Shown here: positions 24,828 to 36,215 of the stretch, in pieces | How the letters are laid out: each line of letters begins with the position of its first letter | How positions within the stretch are numbered: the first letter of the stretch is position 1 | Source: Linnemannia schmuckeri | Lineage: Eukaryota; Mortierellomycota; Mortierellomycetes; Mortierellales; Mortierellaceae | Direction: 5' to 3' | NCBI GenBank assembly: GCA_029449235.1 | Contig: JANATG010000014.1 | Coordinates: 1,178,001-1,242,000 of the forward strand | Length of the DNA: 64,000 nt | Notes under the pieces: model-generated | What the model was told of the DNA's origin: nothing | Databases searched by the model: none | Seen by the model: the letters and a program-made list of their open reading frames with translations, nothing else | Made by a program: the position numbers and the translations under genes

Positions 24828-26285
24828 CTAGGTTGAGGAGTACCACTGCGGTCGGAGGGAGCACAAGTCCACGACGTTGACGGAAATGCCGGCCTCGAGT
24901 AGGATGGCGATGGCATTCTTGGCCCCTTGGATCGACTCGATATCCATCTCCATAGTATCCATTAAGAAGAGGTATCTACTTCCAATCTGGAGCCGTCCTC
25001 GCGCGTTCGCCGAGAAATTGAACAACTAAAGGCTCCCTAACTATTGAGTTCTTGGTCAGTTTATGTGTCCTGAAAGAAGCAAGAAGAACCTCGTAGCTGG
25101 GGATGCCGTAGTTGTCAATCTTCTTGGCCTCTCCTGGATCGAAAAAGTCGAGCGAGTAAAATACTCGAGCATGGATCGATGGAGGAGTTGAAACTGAGAC
25201 CCGGTTCCGACGATGGGACTCGCCTCCCGGAACAGACTGATCTCGGCGCTGTCGCTGAAATATTTGGCTTTCCATGTGTCCTTATCAGTGTAGCGCGAAT
25301 ATTCGATGGTGGGGTTTCCTGCCTGTTCCTGCTCCTCAAACATCGATGTCGCCAAACTCTTCATATAGTTGATGGCGTGTCGACTAAAACTCTTGTAGTC
25401 GTTGCTCAATAATTGCAATGCTGTCTTTTGGTCAAAAGGGAGGTTCCGATTTTCCTGAAGACGCTTCTGGCCTCGCTCCACCCACTTCTCAACGAAAATA
25501 TCGTACAGTTAAACGCCGGTGACTCGAATCGACGAGAAATCCTGAGTGTCGCCAATAACCAGATGCAGGAGCTGCAACGATACTGAGAGGAGAAAAGGGT
25601 TCCCCACCAAGGCCATCAAGTTTGAGATTTTTCGAAGCCTTGTCATGTACTCGTCGGCCGTCCATTTTGGTCGACCTACAAGCAGGACTTGGTCATCTGC
25701 AAGAACCACAAACTCTTTAACGTACTCCTCAATCTGGTCCTCCATAAAAGATAAAATGACGGCTTCTTGGTAGAGCTCCGAGGACGTGCGATGGGGATGG
25801 CTGCTGGGTGATGGGTGTAAGTAGTGAAGATAGTTCTTTTTGAGATATTAACTCCGGCAACTGATAATAAGCTTCGCCTTCCAGCGCCCTGGCTTGTTAA
25901 GACAGTTCGTGGTATGAAGGTTGACAGCCAGTTGTCGTTCATCATATCTGTCGCAGACCACAATGAACTCACGGTTTTGTTCCAGCTCCTTGATCTGAGT
26001 GTGATCGAATCTGTAAAACTTGAGCTTCTCCGAGATCATGTCTTCGTCCGGTTGCTTGAGTGTTGGAAGGTTGATGAAAAGCGGAATGGGCCTTCCGGAT
26101 CCTCCAGCTGTGAAATCCTTCCACAGATCATAAGCCAGCTTGTGGTTGAATGTCGTCTTGCCCGCTCCTGAATCTCCCCTCAGCAACAACACTTGCCGCC
26201 CACCCTTCAAAAAGTTCCTGACCTCTTCCAGCACTGAGGTTGATGCTTTAAGGTGAAGAAAGGAGCAACCTGTTGCTCGAGGTAT
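24828..26285 (-). pseudogene. Decayed NACHT-type (STAND) ATPase gene
   Basis: NACHT ATPases are nucleotide-driven oligomerising switches of the NLR-like class. Reading leftwards from about 26,285, the frame enters at LKAS and shows Walker A GDSGAGKTTF and the Walker B-like strand FIVVCDRYDE. Next come the sensor region KAKLIISCRS, a winged-helix-like stretch NLMALVGNPFLL, and LHRSMLEYFTRS. Two in-frame TAA codons interrupt it: at 25848-25850, where the copy at the right end of the window reads Gln after CRT, and at 25509-25511. Further left the frame shifts near 25,060, and KNSIVREPLVVQFLGE and NAIAILLEAGISVN appear in other frames, the latter ending by about 24,830. No N-terminal domain precedes it. 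The relation to the NACHT gene at 61661-64000 is clear at about half identity over the ATPase core. I judge it dead. Confidence 0.82.
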
Positions 26286-28140
26286 TTATGGGGCGACGAA
26301 TGCGTGGAGGAGAGAAATGAAAGCTGTGTTGGCAAGTGAGAGGATGTAAAACGATGGTGAGGGTTGGAAGCGAAGGAAAAGCAAACAACGCCATTTCGTC
26401 TTGTCTTACCTGTCCTTCGTTTCCTCAGCCCTCGACCACCGGTCTTTTCTGTTTGCGTTCGTTACACAAAAAGGATGCTCTAGACTATTGTGGTTTTTTC
26501 TCAGCTTCACTTAGCATGTTGCCTGATTGGGGTCCACACAGCCAACATCGCCCTCTTTTTGCATGATCAGACCCAGTCTTGGGACGACATCTCCAAAAAC
26601 ATCACGAAAGAAATACACAAAACTATTGCACAAAATAATCATATTAAGTCTACGGACACAAGCCACTAATAAAAAGACAAGAATCCAAAAAAAAAAAAAA
26701 AAAAAAAAAAAATTCTCAACTTCACCAGGGTGAGAACGCCTGTGGTTGCTTCAACACACAATGCTGATACTCTTGTAATGACCATTACCGGATACATATC
26801 CTCGCTTTGACAAAAGATAGAGCGCATAAGACTGGGCTTAATCTAGCTTTCGGCTTTGACGCCACCAATCATCGACGCAAATAGGCGAGAGAGGAATGTC
26901 GAAGTCTTACGTTTTTATTGTTTGTTCGTATCGTGCGGGCACTTCTTGTCACCTAAAGTCAAAAGTAGGGTCACTACTTTATCGTCGCATGCAACAAGAC
27001 GCGTCTCGCACTCCATGGCTTTTTTCGAAACAAGTAGGCACAGACAACCCAGATGTTCACTCTTTGTTGCTAATTACTGCTTAGTGTTATTAGTTTGTGC
27101 GTCGACGCTGTGTATTATTTTCTGGTTTCCTGAGCTATCACTGTTTCTGCAACGCAACTAAAACACATTCTTTCTGCCATCAGTAACATTGCTTTGGATA
27201 TTTGTATTGTTGCGTCCCTTGTCCTTATTAGAGCCGCTGGTTCCCATGGCAAGCGTCCTTTATCCGATGTTATAAGAATATCCTGCTGTCACCAGCGTTG
27301 ACAGCATCTATGCCGTAAACACCCTTTGTTACCACTGCTCTTGTTTTACCTTGTCATCAATCGTGCCCTGGTGGTCTTGTCCATTTCCTTGGCAGACTTG
27401 TCCACGCCCTTACAAGTCCATTCGTGCCGTTTGGTTCTGAAAAAGGTCGCGAGCCTGTCAGTGCCAGCACCCATCCGAAATCTTCCGTATTCGGTAGAGA
27501 CCGCAAGCCGTGTCCATCATATCAAACCAAGACATGCGCGTCCTTGAGTCAGTTGACTTGTCGTTTTATGCAACAGCAGAATCGGACGATAAGTAGTTGG
27601 AATGACCAATGCTGCCTTAACTGGATAGGTGAAGAGGATAGAGGGTGAGAAGAATCATGAAAAGTGGTGATGAGGTTAAAAGCTGATAAAACAGCGAGAC
27701 GAAAAGTAAAAAAGAATAAGATGGAAAGATAGGAAAAACAACAAGCTAAAAGAAAAATGCATCCTTACCAAGATGTTATATGAAATTAGTACGCAAAAAC
27801 CGTCTTGTCAGAGTGTTCCTGCGTCTATCCAGTTGGTGATGATATCTTTTGCAAGTGCCGGTGATCAATTTGGTGTTTTCTTGCTTACCTCAATCAAAGC
27901 AACAGTTCTGAATCCGAGACCAATAACCTTCATGATCCAGGTACACCGAGACAATGATTGCAACTCTCGCTCACTCATCAATTGAAGGCAGGGTAGTTGT
28001 ATCCACGTCCTTGCCGAGAGCTGCTCCCTATTGTTGTCTCTAGTCAACAGTACATCCATAGCGCTGTTCCTGAAGACACACTTCTGCTCCTGTCCTTGTT
28101 GAAAATATTGTTCCTGTCTTGATCCGACTCTGCCCGCAGA
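26286..28140. other. Intergenic stretch between the NACHT remnant and the F-box array
   Basis: No gene recognised. A 26-base A tract lies at 26687-26712. The last 150 bases (rich in CTGCTCCTGTCCTTG-like text) resemble the sequence downstream of the two F-box copies, so an older array unit may have ended here. Confidence 0.45.
26687..26712. repeat. 26-base A tract
   Basis: A homopolymer in non-coding sequence. No associated element was recognised. Confidence 0.85.
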
Positions 28141-28915
28141 CCTAAAAGACAAAAAACAGGGGGGGGGGGGTTAGTTTGCGTTTGTCAAAAAATAATCCTC
28201 AGAGTCTCAAGAAGGCTGCCCACAGTATTCCTATAGAGTGTTTCCCCCCCTCCCAAAAAAAAAAAAAAAAAAAAAGTCTCATCAAGTACAGAACCCAATA
28301 GCACATATGCTAGGTCAAGAGAGCAGGTGGACGCGACTGCTAAATACCAATAGAAGTGCATTGCAACCACGAAGGTGCGCGGCCAAACAAAGCGAGCCAT
28401 GACCAGTACAGATCACCTCAAAAAACACCCCAGCATTGTTCTTTTTTGGGGATGATTGGAGCCAGCAGTGGACATGGAGTCGGGGTAAACCCCCAAGATA
28501 GCAAACGAGCCAAGGGAGCTCGTTTGGAAGCCGGTCTGGGGAATGCACAGCCAACTCGATTGAGTTTACCTCTTTACCTATGGTTTTAGCCTGCTCTCCA
28601 TCAGTGTTGTGGGAAGTAGATGACGCCTCAGGACTTTCCTTTTGGCAATTGACCAAACTTTGACGGCCGTAGCTGCGGGATAGGCGACTGAGTTGAAGTT
28701 AGCGTTGTTGAATTCGACTGAGGAGAGGCTGAGTTGTTGTCGGTCAAACATAGAGTGAAAAGAGATGTAAAAAGAAGATTGGGAAGAAGAGTGCAAGAAT
28801 GTAGGGAGGAAGAAACGAGGGGAACAGGAAGGAAAGGAAGAAATGAGTGGAGAACAAAAAAAATGAGCAGCCAAGTCTTTTTATTTCAAGAAAGAAAAAA
28901 AATGGTGGCTTTTGA
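28141..28915 (+). repeat. Upstream block, array copy 1
   Basis: About 0.75 kb that recurs at 31843-32600 and 35478-36215. Shared landmarks in order are a G run followed by TTAG, CAAGTACAGAACCC, GAGAGCAGGTGGACGCGAC, CAAACGAGCCAAGGGAGCTCG, TAGCCTGCTCTCCA and a closing AAAATGGTGGC. Copies 1 and 3 are the most alike. It lies directly upstream of an F-box/LRR gene copy and probably holds its promoter. A 21-base A tract (28255-28275) is unique to this copy. Confidence 0.85.
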
Positions 28916-29314
28916 ATGCTGAGCCAAAAGTTGGCTGCCGCGCCTCCTGGAAGTTGTGTCGTCCAGTAACCGAGGGTGTGGTTGGGGGATAATGAAAGAA
29001 AATGCTCCTGGTGGCCTTCTCTGCGTCTCTGCCGACCAAGTCGTCACCTCATGAACCTCTTCCTCCTGAAAGTTCATCTGAAGGCGTACGCACGCTTTTC
29101 ACTGTGTGTCGGGTCGAAGGAGGTGCAAGATTGTTCTCACGTTCTCACATTCGACAGAGGAGGCAAAGAAGGAAGGGGTGATTGCCTTCGAGTAAACAGA
29201 CCAAGCCATCCACTCCTGGTTGCACAAAGTATAAAGAAGAGACTCTCAAACACAACGTTCTTTCTTTCTACCAGCACTAACCAACCCAGACATCTCCGCA
29301 CTCACCACATCACA

Positions 29315-31119
29315 ATGCCGGCGCATGCTTTCTTCAGCATACCAGAGTTGGTTTTTGAAGTTCTCGCCTACCTCGACAGGCGCAGTCTTCTTGCCTTCAC
29401 GCTTGTCTCGCGCCAATATCACCAACTTTCGTACCCCTTCCTTAACCGCGACCTCGCCATATGGGACGACGCCACACTCGTCCTCCTCCTTAACAATGTC
29501 AGCACCCTCAAAACCATCACAAAGCACACCCATCAAATCAGGTCGTTAAGAACCGGGGCGCCATTCCTCGCCGCCTACATGAACGGCCTCGCCCTCCAAT
29601 CGCAGCTCTCAAGTCTCGCCCTGTCGGCAAGTCCATCGGGGCCCATCATCACCGCGCCGAATTAGCTCCCAGCGAGCCCTACTCCGCAGGTCCCTCCGCT
29701 ATTTCTCCCACTGAACCTCCCGCCAATGACGCGCCTCCGCCGCTTTGAGACTGACGTGATGGTCCATAACACATTTCCAGGCCAGTTGCCTGTTCCTGAG
29801 TTCCGTTGGCAGGATCTCGTCGTGCAGATCTATTGGCTCCTTCAGATTAACCCGCAACTCACATCGGTCACCATCGATAGAATGACCATCAGGACCCCAC
29901 ACGAGTGGAACCGACTCTCCCTCGCACTGGCAAGCTTGGAGAGGTTGTCTGTGCTGGAAGTTGGGCCTCTCCCGATCCTCAACGAGAAAAACGGAGGTCG
30001 GCTGCATCGCCTGTTTTTCGACAGCCTCCCTGCTTCGCTGACTTCGTTGACCATGTCACAGGCTTGCAGCGGGATGCAGGGCGAGGGCGATGACGTCTGG
30101 CAGCAACGGAGCGGAGGGCTCGTCAACCTCAGGATTCTGCGACTGGATTGCCCCCAGTACTTTACAACGCCTTTCCTGTCCCACGCTCTCGAACGCTGCT
30201 CCGCCCTAGAAGCACTGTCAATTCTTAAGGACACAGTTGGACGAGCAAGCGCAACAGCCACGGAGATCGCAGGGTTTATTCACCTGTATTGTCCGTCTCT
30301 TTAGCAGGTGCATATTGCTAAGGCCTACGAGCCAGCGGCTCGCACAACGGCGTCTTGACAATCTTAACCTCATTGGCCCAACAACCACTGCAAACTCTGC
30401 ACCTGGATCGTTTGGAAGGAATAAGGCCCAATCGATCAGCCCAGAGAGCAATCAAGTATCACCGTACGACCCTTCAGGATATTTGGCTCAAGGATTGTGG
30501 GACGCTGGAGAAGCGCACGGTGAAAAAAATTCTGGGAACCTGTCACGCTCTCGAAAGACTGGAAATCGGACATGGAGGAGCGAGGTTGAGGGGAGCAAGA
30601 ATCAAGTACCTGGCACGTACCACATGGATTTGCTAAAACTTGACGTACCTGGAGCTGGCGGTGCATGAAACCCATTTCCTCGACAAAACATATCTTTGCC
30701 ACTGCCACAGGAAGTACACCCCTTGAGGTGACGACAAAAGGGTGTGGGACTATTGGGAGAACTTCTACTGGAGGCTTGGTCAGCTGTGGAGGGTTAAGAC
30801 ATTGAAGCTGAGAGGGAAAGACAATGCGACAATACCGGCAATGCTGGCTCTTGGCAACCTTCAGAAAAAGAAGTTGGGTTTCCTCCAACTATTTTGCAAT
30901 CTCAAGGATCTTCTGGAACTCCGTGGGCCGTTTCATCTCCCTCTCCCTGACATTGCGGCCAGCTTTGGTGAAAAAGAAGCTAAATGGATGTTGCGCAACC
31001 GGCCCAACTTGAGAGCTATCGATCTTCTCCGACAAGAGGACAGCATAGATGAGTGTCTGGAACAGTTCCCGCAGTTGGCGGCTTTGATTGAAGGAAATTC
31101 TTGGCTGGAGCTATGCTAG
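29315..31119 (+). pseudogene. F-box/LRR protein gene, array copy 1, broken
   Basis: F-box proteins recruit substrates to SCF ubiquitin ligases. Here an N-terminal F-box (FFSIPELVFEVLAYLDRRSL, then FTLVSRQYHQLS) leads into leucine-rich repeat text (LVNLRILRLDCPQYF, MLALGNLQKKKLGFLQL). The frame is broken by TAG at 29663-29665, another stop near 30,302, a frame change near 30,350 and further stops near 30,634 and 30,725. It then runs to a terminal frame ending WLEL-Cys at 31119. The parallel copy at 32972-34763 reads through each of these places except the first, where it has its own lesion. No intron would repair all the breaks. The start was chosen at the ATG immediately before the F-box. Confidence 0.82.
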
Positions 31120-31130
31120 GAGGCTACAAC

Positions 31131-31184
31131 AAGGAACATGGAACATGGAACATGGAACATGGAACAAGGAACATGGAACAAGGA
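31131..31184. repeat. 7-bp tandem repeat (ATGGAAC unit)
   Basis: About seven copies of ATGGAAC, with a few AAGGAAC variants, starting 12 bases after the stop of array copy 1. Copy 2 has only one or two unexpanded units at the equivalent place (about 34,770-34,785), so the expansion came after the duplication. Confidence 0.88.
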
Positions 31185-31842
31185 GTAGGGCCTTATGTCA
31201 GCGAGAGACATCTTTTTTTATTTTCGATCATGTGGACTCTGGACAGTAAAGTTACTGCGTGGTGGTAGTTAGCATCCACTTGCTTGACTTCTTTGAAGGC
31301 GCATATGAGGGTTCGAGGGTTCTAAGTTTATTCATGTTATGGTAGGAAAGAAGGTGTTAGAGCCTTGAAGGAGACGATACAGATTACTCGCGTAGTCTGA
31401 CGTGATGATTGGGTGGAGTAGTAAATAACGTTAGAGAGTGCGGAAGACAAAACTGATGGTCAAAGAATAAAGAATGAACCGTGTCGGAATGTTTGCTCAC
31501 GTATGCAGACGGTGTTGCTTTTCGCTGCAAGGGATCGATGTCATAATGCGATGTTGTACCTTTATTTTCTAGCGCTCCTAACTAGCCTGTATAATAACCA
31601 TGCTACTGTTATCGACAGGTATCAAGTCCATGATCCTATTCGTTGTTACTGTCATAGTTCGCATGCTTGGTGATCTCTCTTTGACAATGAAAGTCTGAGT
31701 CTTTTGTTTCTGTCTCGTTCGTGGCTCTCCTTCTAATGGTGGTATGAACCCTTTTTAGACAAATATCTTTGTATATGTCATTTTCATGCTCCTGGTTCCG
31801 CCCTAGTTGCTTTTCATTCTGTTTGTACGTGTTAGACCTAGA
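31185..31842. other. Downstream flank of array copy 1
   Basis: Non-coding. It has loose similarity to 34,800-35,470 (for example CTTTGTATATGTCAT against CCTTGTATATATCAT), as expected of the 3' end of a duplicated unit. Confidence 0.5.
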
Positions 31843-32600
31843 AATAAAAACAAGGGGGTTAGTTTGCGTCTGTCAAAAGCCCTCAGTCTCGAAAATTAGC
31901 CCACGGTAAGCCCATAGAAACCCCCAAGAAAGCCTCATCAAATACACAACCCGCAGCACACAAAGCTAGGCCAGGAGAGCAGGTGGGCGCGACCGCTACA
32001 ATCCATAAAAAGTACAACTCATCAATGACATGGTAGGGAGCGAACAAAGCAAGCCTTGGCCAGCACAGATCATCTCAAAAAACAACACCCTCGTTCATCG
32101 TTCTGTGTTGTTTTTTAAGAATGATTGTAACCAACATAGGACATGTAGTCGGGGTCGACCCCCGAGGTAGACAAACGAGCCAAGGTAGCTCGCTTGGAAT
32201 GCCGTTCGGTGTGTATACTAGAGGTCACGGCTGAGTGTACTTGGCTTTATGGAGTAGCCTGCTCTCCATCAGTGCTGTGGGAAGTAGTTGAAGCCTTAGG
32301 ACTTCCCTTTCAACGATTGGTGAATCCTTGACGGTCTGTAGCTGCGGCATCGGCGACTGAGTTGTCCTTAGCGCTGTTGAATCTCAGTCGAGCTTGCGAA
32401 AGGCTGGAGGGGGTTGATGACCGAGGTAGGGTGGCAAGGGATATAACAAGAGGATTGAGAGAGAAGATGTACGGCAAAGATGAAATAGAAGCAAAATGAG
32501 TGGATGTAGGAGGGGAAAGTAAAGAAGTGAAGTGAAGAGTGGAGGGTTGAACAAAAAGACGGAATTCTTTTTGTGCCAAGAGAAAAAAAATGGTGGCTTT
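31843..32600 (+). repeat. Upstream block, array copy 2
   Basis: This copy shares the landmarks of copies 1 and 3 but is the most diverged, with substitutions and small indels throughout. It lies upstream of the second F-box/LRR copy and ends in AAAAAATGGTGGCTTTT. Confidence 0.83.
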
Positions 32601-32971
32601 TTAGGTACTGAACCAAGAGCTCGCCACCGCGCCTCCTATATGCGGCATTGTGGAAGGCGTGGATGGAGGGATATGAAAGAACATGCTCTTGGTGCCTCTA
32701 CCGATCCCTTCATCCTGACCGTTCAATCGAGGGTGCACGCATGCTATACCCACTGTTTTTCAAGTCAAGGGAGGTCCAAGGCCATACTCGCGTTCTCATG
32801 TTTAATAGAAGAGAAAGTGAGCATTGGGCCCAGCAGTAAACAGTCCATTTCTCAACCCCTGGTTCCACAAACAAATAAAAAGACGACGCCTCTCTTTCTT
32901 TCCTAAAAACACCACTTGCCTTCCATCAAACAACATACCAGCCATTCGCTTTAGCATTCACCATCACCACC

Positions 32972-34763
32972 ATGCCGCCGCCATCATTCTTCGATATACC
33001 AGAGTTGGTTTACCATACACTCACATACCTGGACAAACGCAGCCTGCTATCCTTCGCGCTTGCCTCGCGTCACTGTCACCAGCAGTCGTCTTCCCTCCTT
33101 GCCCGCAAGTTAACGGTTGGGACGATGCCACTCTCGTCCTCTTGCTCAATAATGACAGCGCTCTTAGGAAACTGGCACAGAATAGTCATTACATTAGGTC
33201 ATTGAGAACTATGGCGCCTTTTCTCGCCTGCTACATCAACGGCCTCGCCCTCCAAATGCCTTTCTCAAACCTTGCCCAAACAGTGAGCCCGACAAGATCT
33301 AGTCTCGTGCCGCCCAATTGCTACCAGAGCCCCCCGCTACCGAGAACCACCCACTGTCCCTCCCGCCTCTTACGCGTCTCCACCATTTCAAGTGCGATCT
33401 GCTCGTCCACAATACCTTCCCGGGCCAGTTGCCAGTTCCCGAGTTTCGCTGGCAAGACCTTGTCCTCCAGACTTGCTGGCTCTTACAGCTGAATCGCCAC
33501 CTCACATCGGTTGTGATTGACAGAATGACCATCCGGACCGCAGGGGAGTGGAATCGCCTGTCGCAGGCTCTGGCTGGGCTCGAGAAGCTGTCCGAGCTGG
33601 TGGTGGGACCACTTCCCATCGTGAACGAGGAGAACGGCGGACACCTTCTTCGCCTCTTCTTTGACAGTCTCCCTGTCTCGTTGACTTCTTTGACCATCTC
33701 ACAGGTTTGGAGCGGGATGCAGGACGAGAGCGATGATGTGTGGCAGCAACGACGCGGGAATCTCACAAACCTCAGGAGTTTGGGTCTGGACTGTCCAGAA
33801 TACTTCACCATCCCGTTCCTGCGCTACATACTCGAACGTTGCCCAGTGCTGGAGAAGTTAGAGATACTGAAGGATACAGTGGGACGAGCAGGTGCGACGG
33901 CCACAGAGCTTGCAAGATCTATCAGCAGCAACTGCCCAGCCCTTGACCAGGTCTATGTTGCAAAGGCCTACGAGCCCACGGGATCACACAACGGAGTGAT
34001 GACAATCTTGACATCCTTGAGCCAGCAGCCCTTGCGGGCTATATGCCTCGACCGTTTGGAGGGGGCGAGACCCAATCGCTCAACAAGGAAGACTCTCAAG
34101 CAGCACCGCGCCATCCTTCAGGATATTCGACTTCTGGATTGCCGGGATATCGAGAAGCGTACCTATATGAGGCTATTTACAAAGTGTAATGCGCTTGAAA
34201 GATTAGAGATCAAGCTTGGAGAGATGAGTGCAGGAGGGCTACGAATCCGACACTTGGTTCGAAAGGATTGGATCTGTCAAAGTCTGACTTATCTGGAAAT
34301 CCCTATTGAAGCGCCTGCATTCCAAGATGCCTCTTATACTCGGTACTTTCGCCGCAAGTTCTCTCCTGTCAGAGCCGATCTTAAGGAATGGCAAGGATGG
34401 ATTGGCTTCTACTGGCGACTCGGACACCTTCGCTGGCTTAGGACGCTAAATCTGCGACGATCTGGAAACGAGACCTTACCAGCGATGCTGGCGCTCGGCA
34501 ATATCCAGAAGGAGGAGTTGGGATACTTGCAGCTCTTGCGTAACCTCAAGGAACTGAGGGAGCTTCGAGGGCCCTTCCACCTCACTCTCCCTGAGGTTGC
34601 GGCCAGTTTTGGTAAGAAAGAGGTTATGTGGATGTTGCGTAACTGGCCCAACCTGAGAATGATCGAACTGCTTCGGCCTGAGGAGAGTGTGGACGAGTGC
34701 TTGGAGAGATTTCCACAATTAGCTCAATTGGTCGAGGCCAAGCCCTGGTTAGAGCTGTATTAG
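32972..34763 (+). CDS. F-box/LRR protein gene, array copy 2 (LRR half intact, N-terminal half frameshifted)
   Basis: The F-box (FFDIPELVYHTLTYLDKRSL) starts at the ATG at 32972. The frame is lost at about 33,117, where GTTGGGAC replaces what the paralogue shows as a full Trp-Asp-Asp codon series. One base seems missing. A second shift lies between 33,260 and 33,320. From 33,318 a clean frame of 481 codons runs to 34763 with leucine-rich repeats (LTNLRSLGLDCPEYF, LRYILERCPVLEKLEIL, LRWLRTLNLRR). In the cell it would act as an SCF substrate receptor. Either the gene is recently disabled, or a splice removes the shifted segment. A frame-preserving jump from 33,114 to 33,300 is possible but has a poor donor. 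About 60-65% of residues match copy 1 by eye. Confidence 0.72.
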
Positions 34764-35477
34764 GTGGCGACAAGGAACAAGGAGCAAAGATCATAACGAT
34801 GTATAAGCCTAGGGAAACGTTACCCATTCATTCCTATCAATAAAGTCCTTGTGTGTCAGTAGTTATTATCCGCTTGCTGTCATTTTTAAAATGCATATAG
34901 GTTTTAGAATTATTCGCATGGGGGAAAAAATTGAAGCTATAATGTTGGGCGAAACGATATTCAAAGTACCGACGTTATGACTGAATGGAAAGAATTGTGT
35001 TATCGGCGTAAACGGACATCAAAGAGTGGGAGAGTCGAATCTGATTGGGGAATGATCCGTGTCGAAGTGTTTATTCAAGTATGTGGAAGGTGTTGTTTTT
35101 CGGACGACAGAGATGGAAGTTGTAAAGAGAAAATGATCCTGTTGGCTAGGTACCGTGTTTTAGTACATACAACATCCCTGCCATGAACCTATACTCAGTC
35201 TATACCACTCCTATCGACTGCTGAGTCAAGACCATAATCCCGTTCCTTGATGTTGTCATATTTCCTGTACTTGATGTCCCTTCCTTGACAAAAAAAGTCT
35301 CTGCGTCTTTAGGTTGTATACGAGCGTGTTCTTGCTCCTCCTGATTAAGCTGTGCACTCTTTTGAATTAATTATCCTTGTATATATCATATTCCTGCTTC
35401 TAGCTCTATCTTTGTTCCTGTCCACTATGTTTCTTGTGCGTAAATGCTTGTCGTCTTGCTTGTACCTGCCAGGCTTA
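34764..35477. other. Downstream flank of array copy 2
   Basis: No gene. The region resembles the flank of copy 1 and leads into upstream block copy 3. Confidence 0.5.
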
Positions 35478-36215
35478 TAAAACAAGAGGAAAGCAGGGGG
35501 TTAGAATGCTTTTGTCAATACAGCCCTCAAAGCCTCGAAAAGTAGTCCACAGTCCCCATAGAGCAATTCCGCCCCCAAGAAGTCTCGTCAAGTACAGAAC
35601 CCGCAGTACACAAAGCTAGGCCAGGAGAGCAGGTGGACGCGACCGCTAAATACCAATAGAATTGCACTGCAACCACGAAGGTGTGCGGCCAAACAAAGCA
35701 AGCCATGACCAGCATGGATCACCTCAAAAAACACCCCAGCATCGTACTTTTTTGAGGATGGTTGGAACCAGCAGTGGACTTGGAGTCGGGGTAACCCCCA
35801 AGGTAGACAAACGAGCCAAGGGAGCTCGTTTGGAAGCCGGTCTGGGGAATGCACAGTCAACCCAATTGAGTGCGCGTCTGTATACATGGTTTTAGCCTGC
35901 TCTCCACCAATGCTGCGGGAAGGTTGTTAAAGCCTCATGACTTGCCTCTTCGAGAGGTCAAGGTCCTGAAGAATAGATGCCGTCCTCGTAGAAAGGGAGG
36001 TGATGAGTAATGACTAAGGAGGCGAGGGTTAAGTGAACGAGTGATAAAAGAAAAGCTGAGGAGATGTGTTGCTGACGGTTTGAATGAGTAGGTCTGGTTT
36101 GTGGACTAGGGGATAAAAAAGAAGTTAGTGTGTGAAGTGGCAAAGAGAAAGAAAAGATTGGCTCTTTTTATAAGCAAAAAATCAAGGGGGTTGGGGAAAT
36201 AGAAAATGGTGGCGT
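35478..36215 (+). repeat. Upstream block, array copy 3, without a gene
   Basis: Closely matches copy 1 over about 450 bases (CAAGTACAGAACCCGCAG, GGAAGCCGGTCTGGGGAATG) and ends with AAAATGGTGGCG in a poly-A tract. No F-box or LRR text follows, so the third array unit is truncated right after its upstream block. Confidence 0.83.

Noticed and set aside
28356..35895. A 77-codon plus-strand frame (and a minus-strand one) shared by upstream block copies 1 and 3
   Set aside because: The frames are shared because the DNA is duplicated. Most differences change the amino acid, and copy 2 breaks the frame, so there is no sign of selection on a protein.
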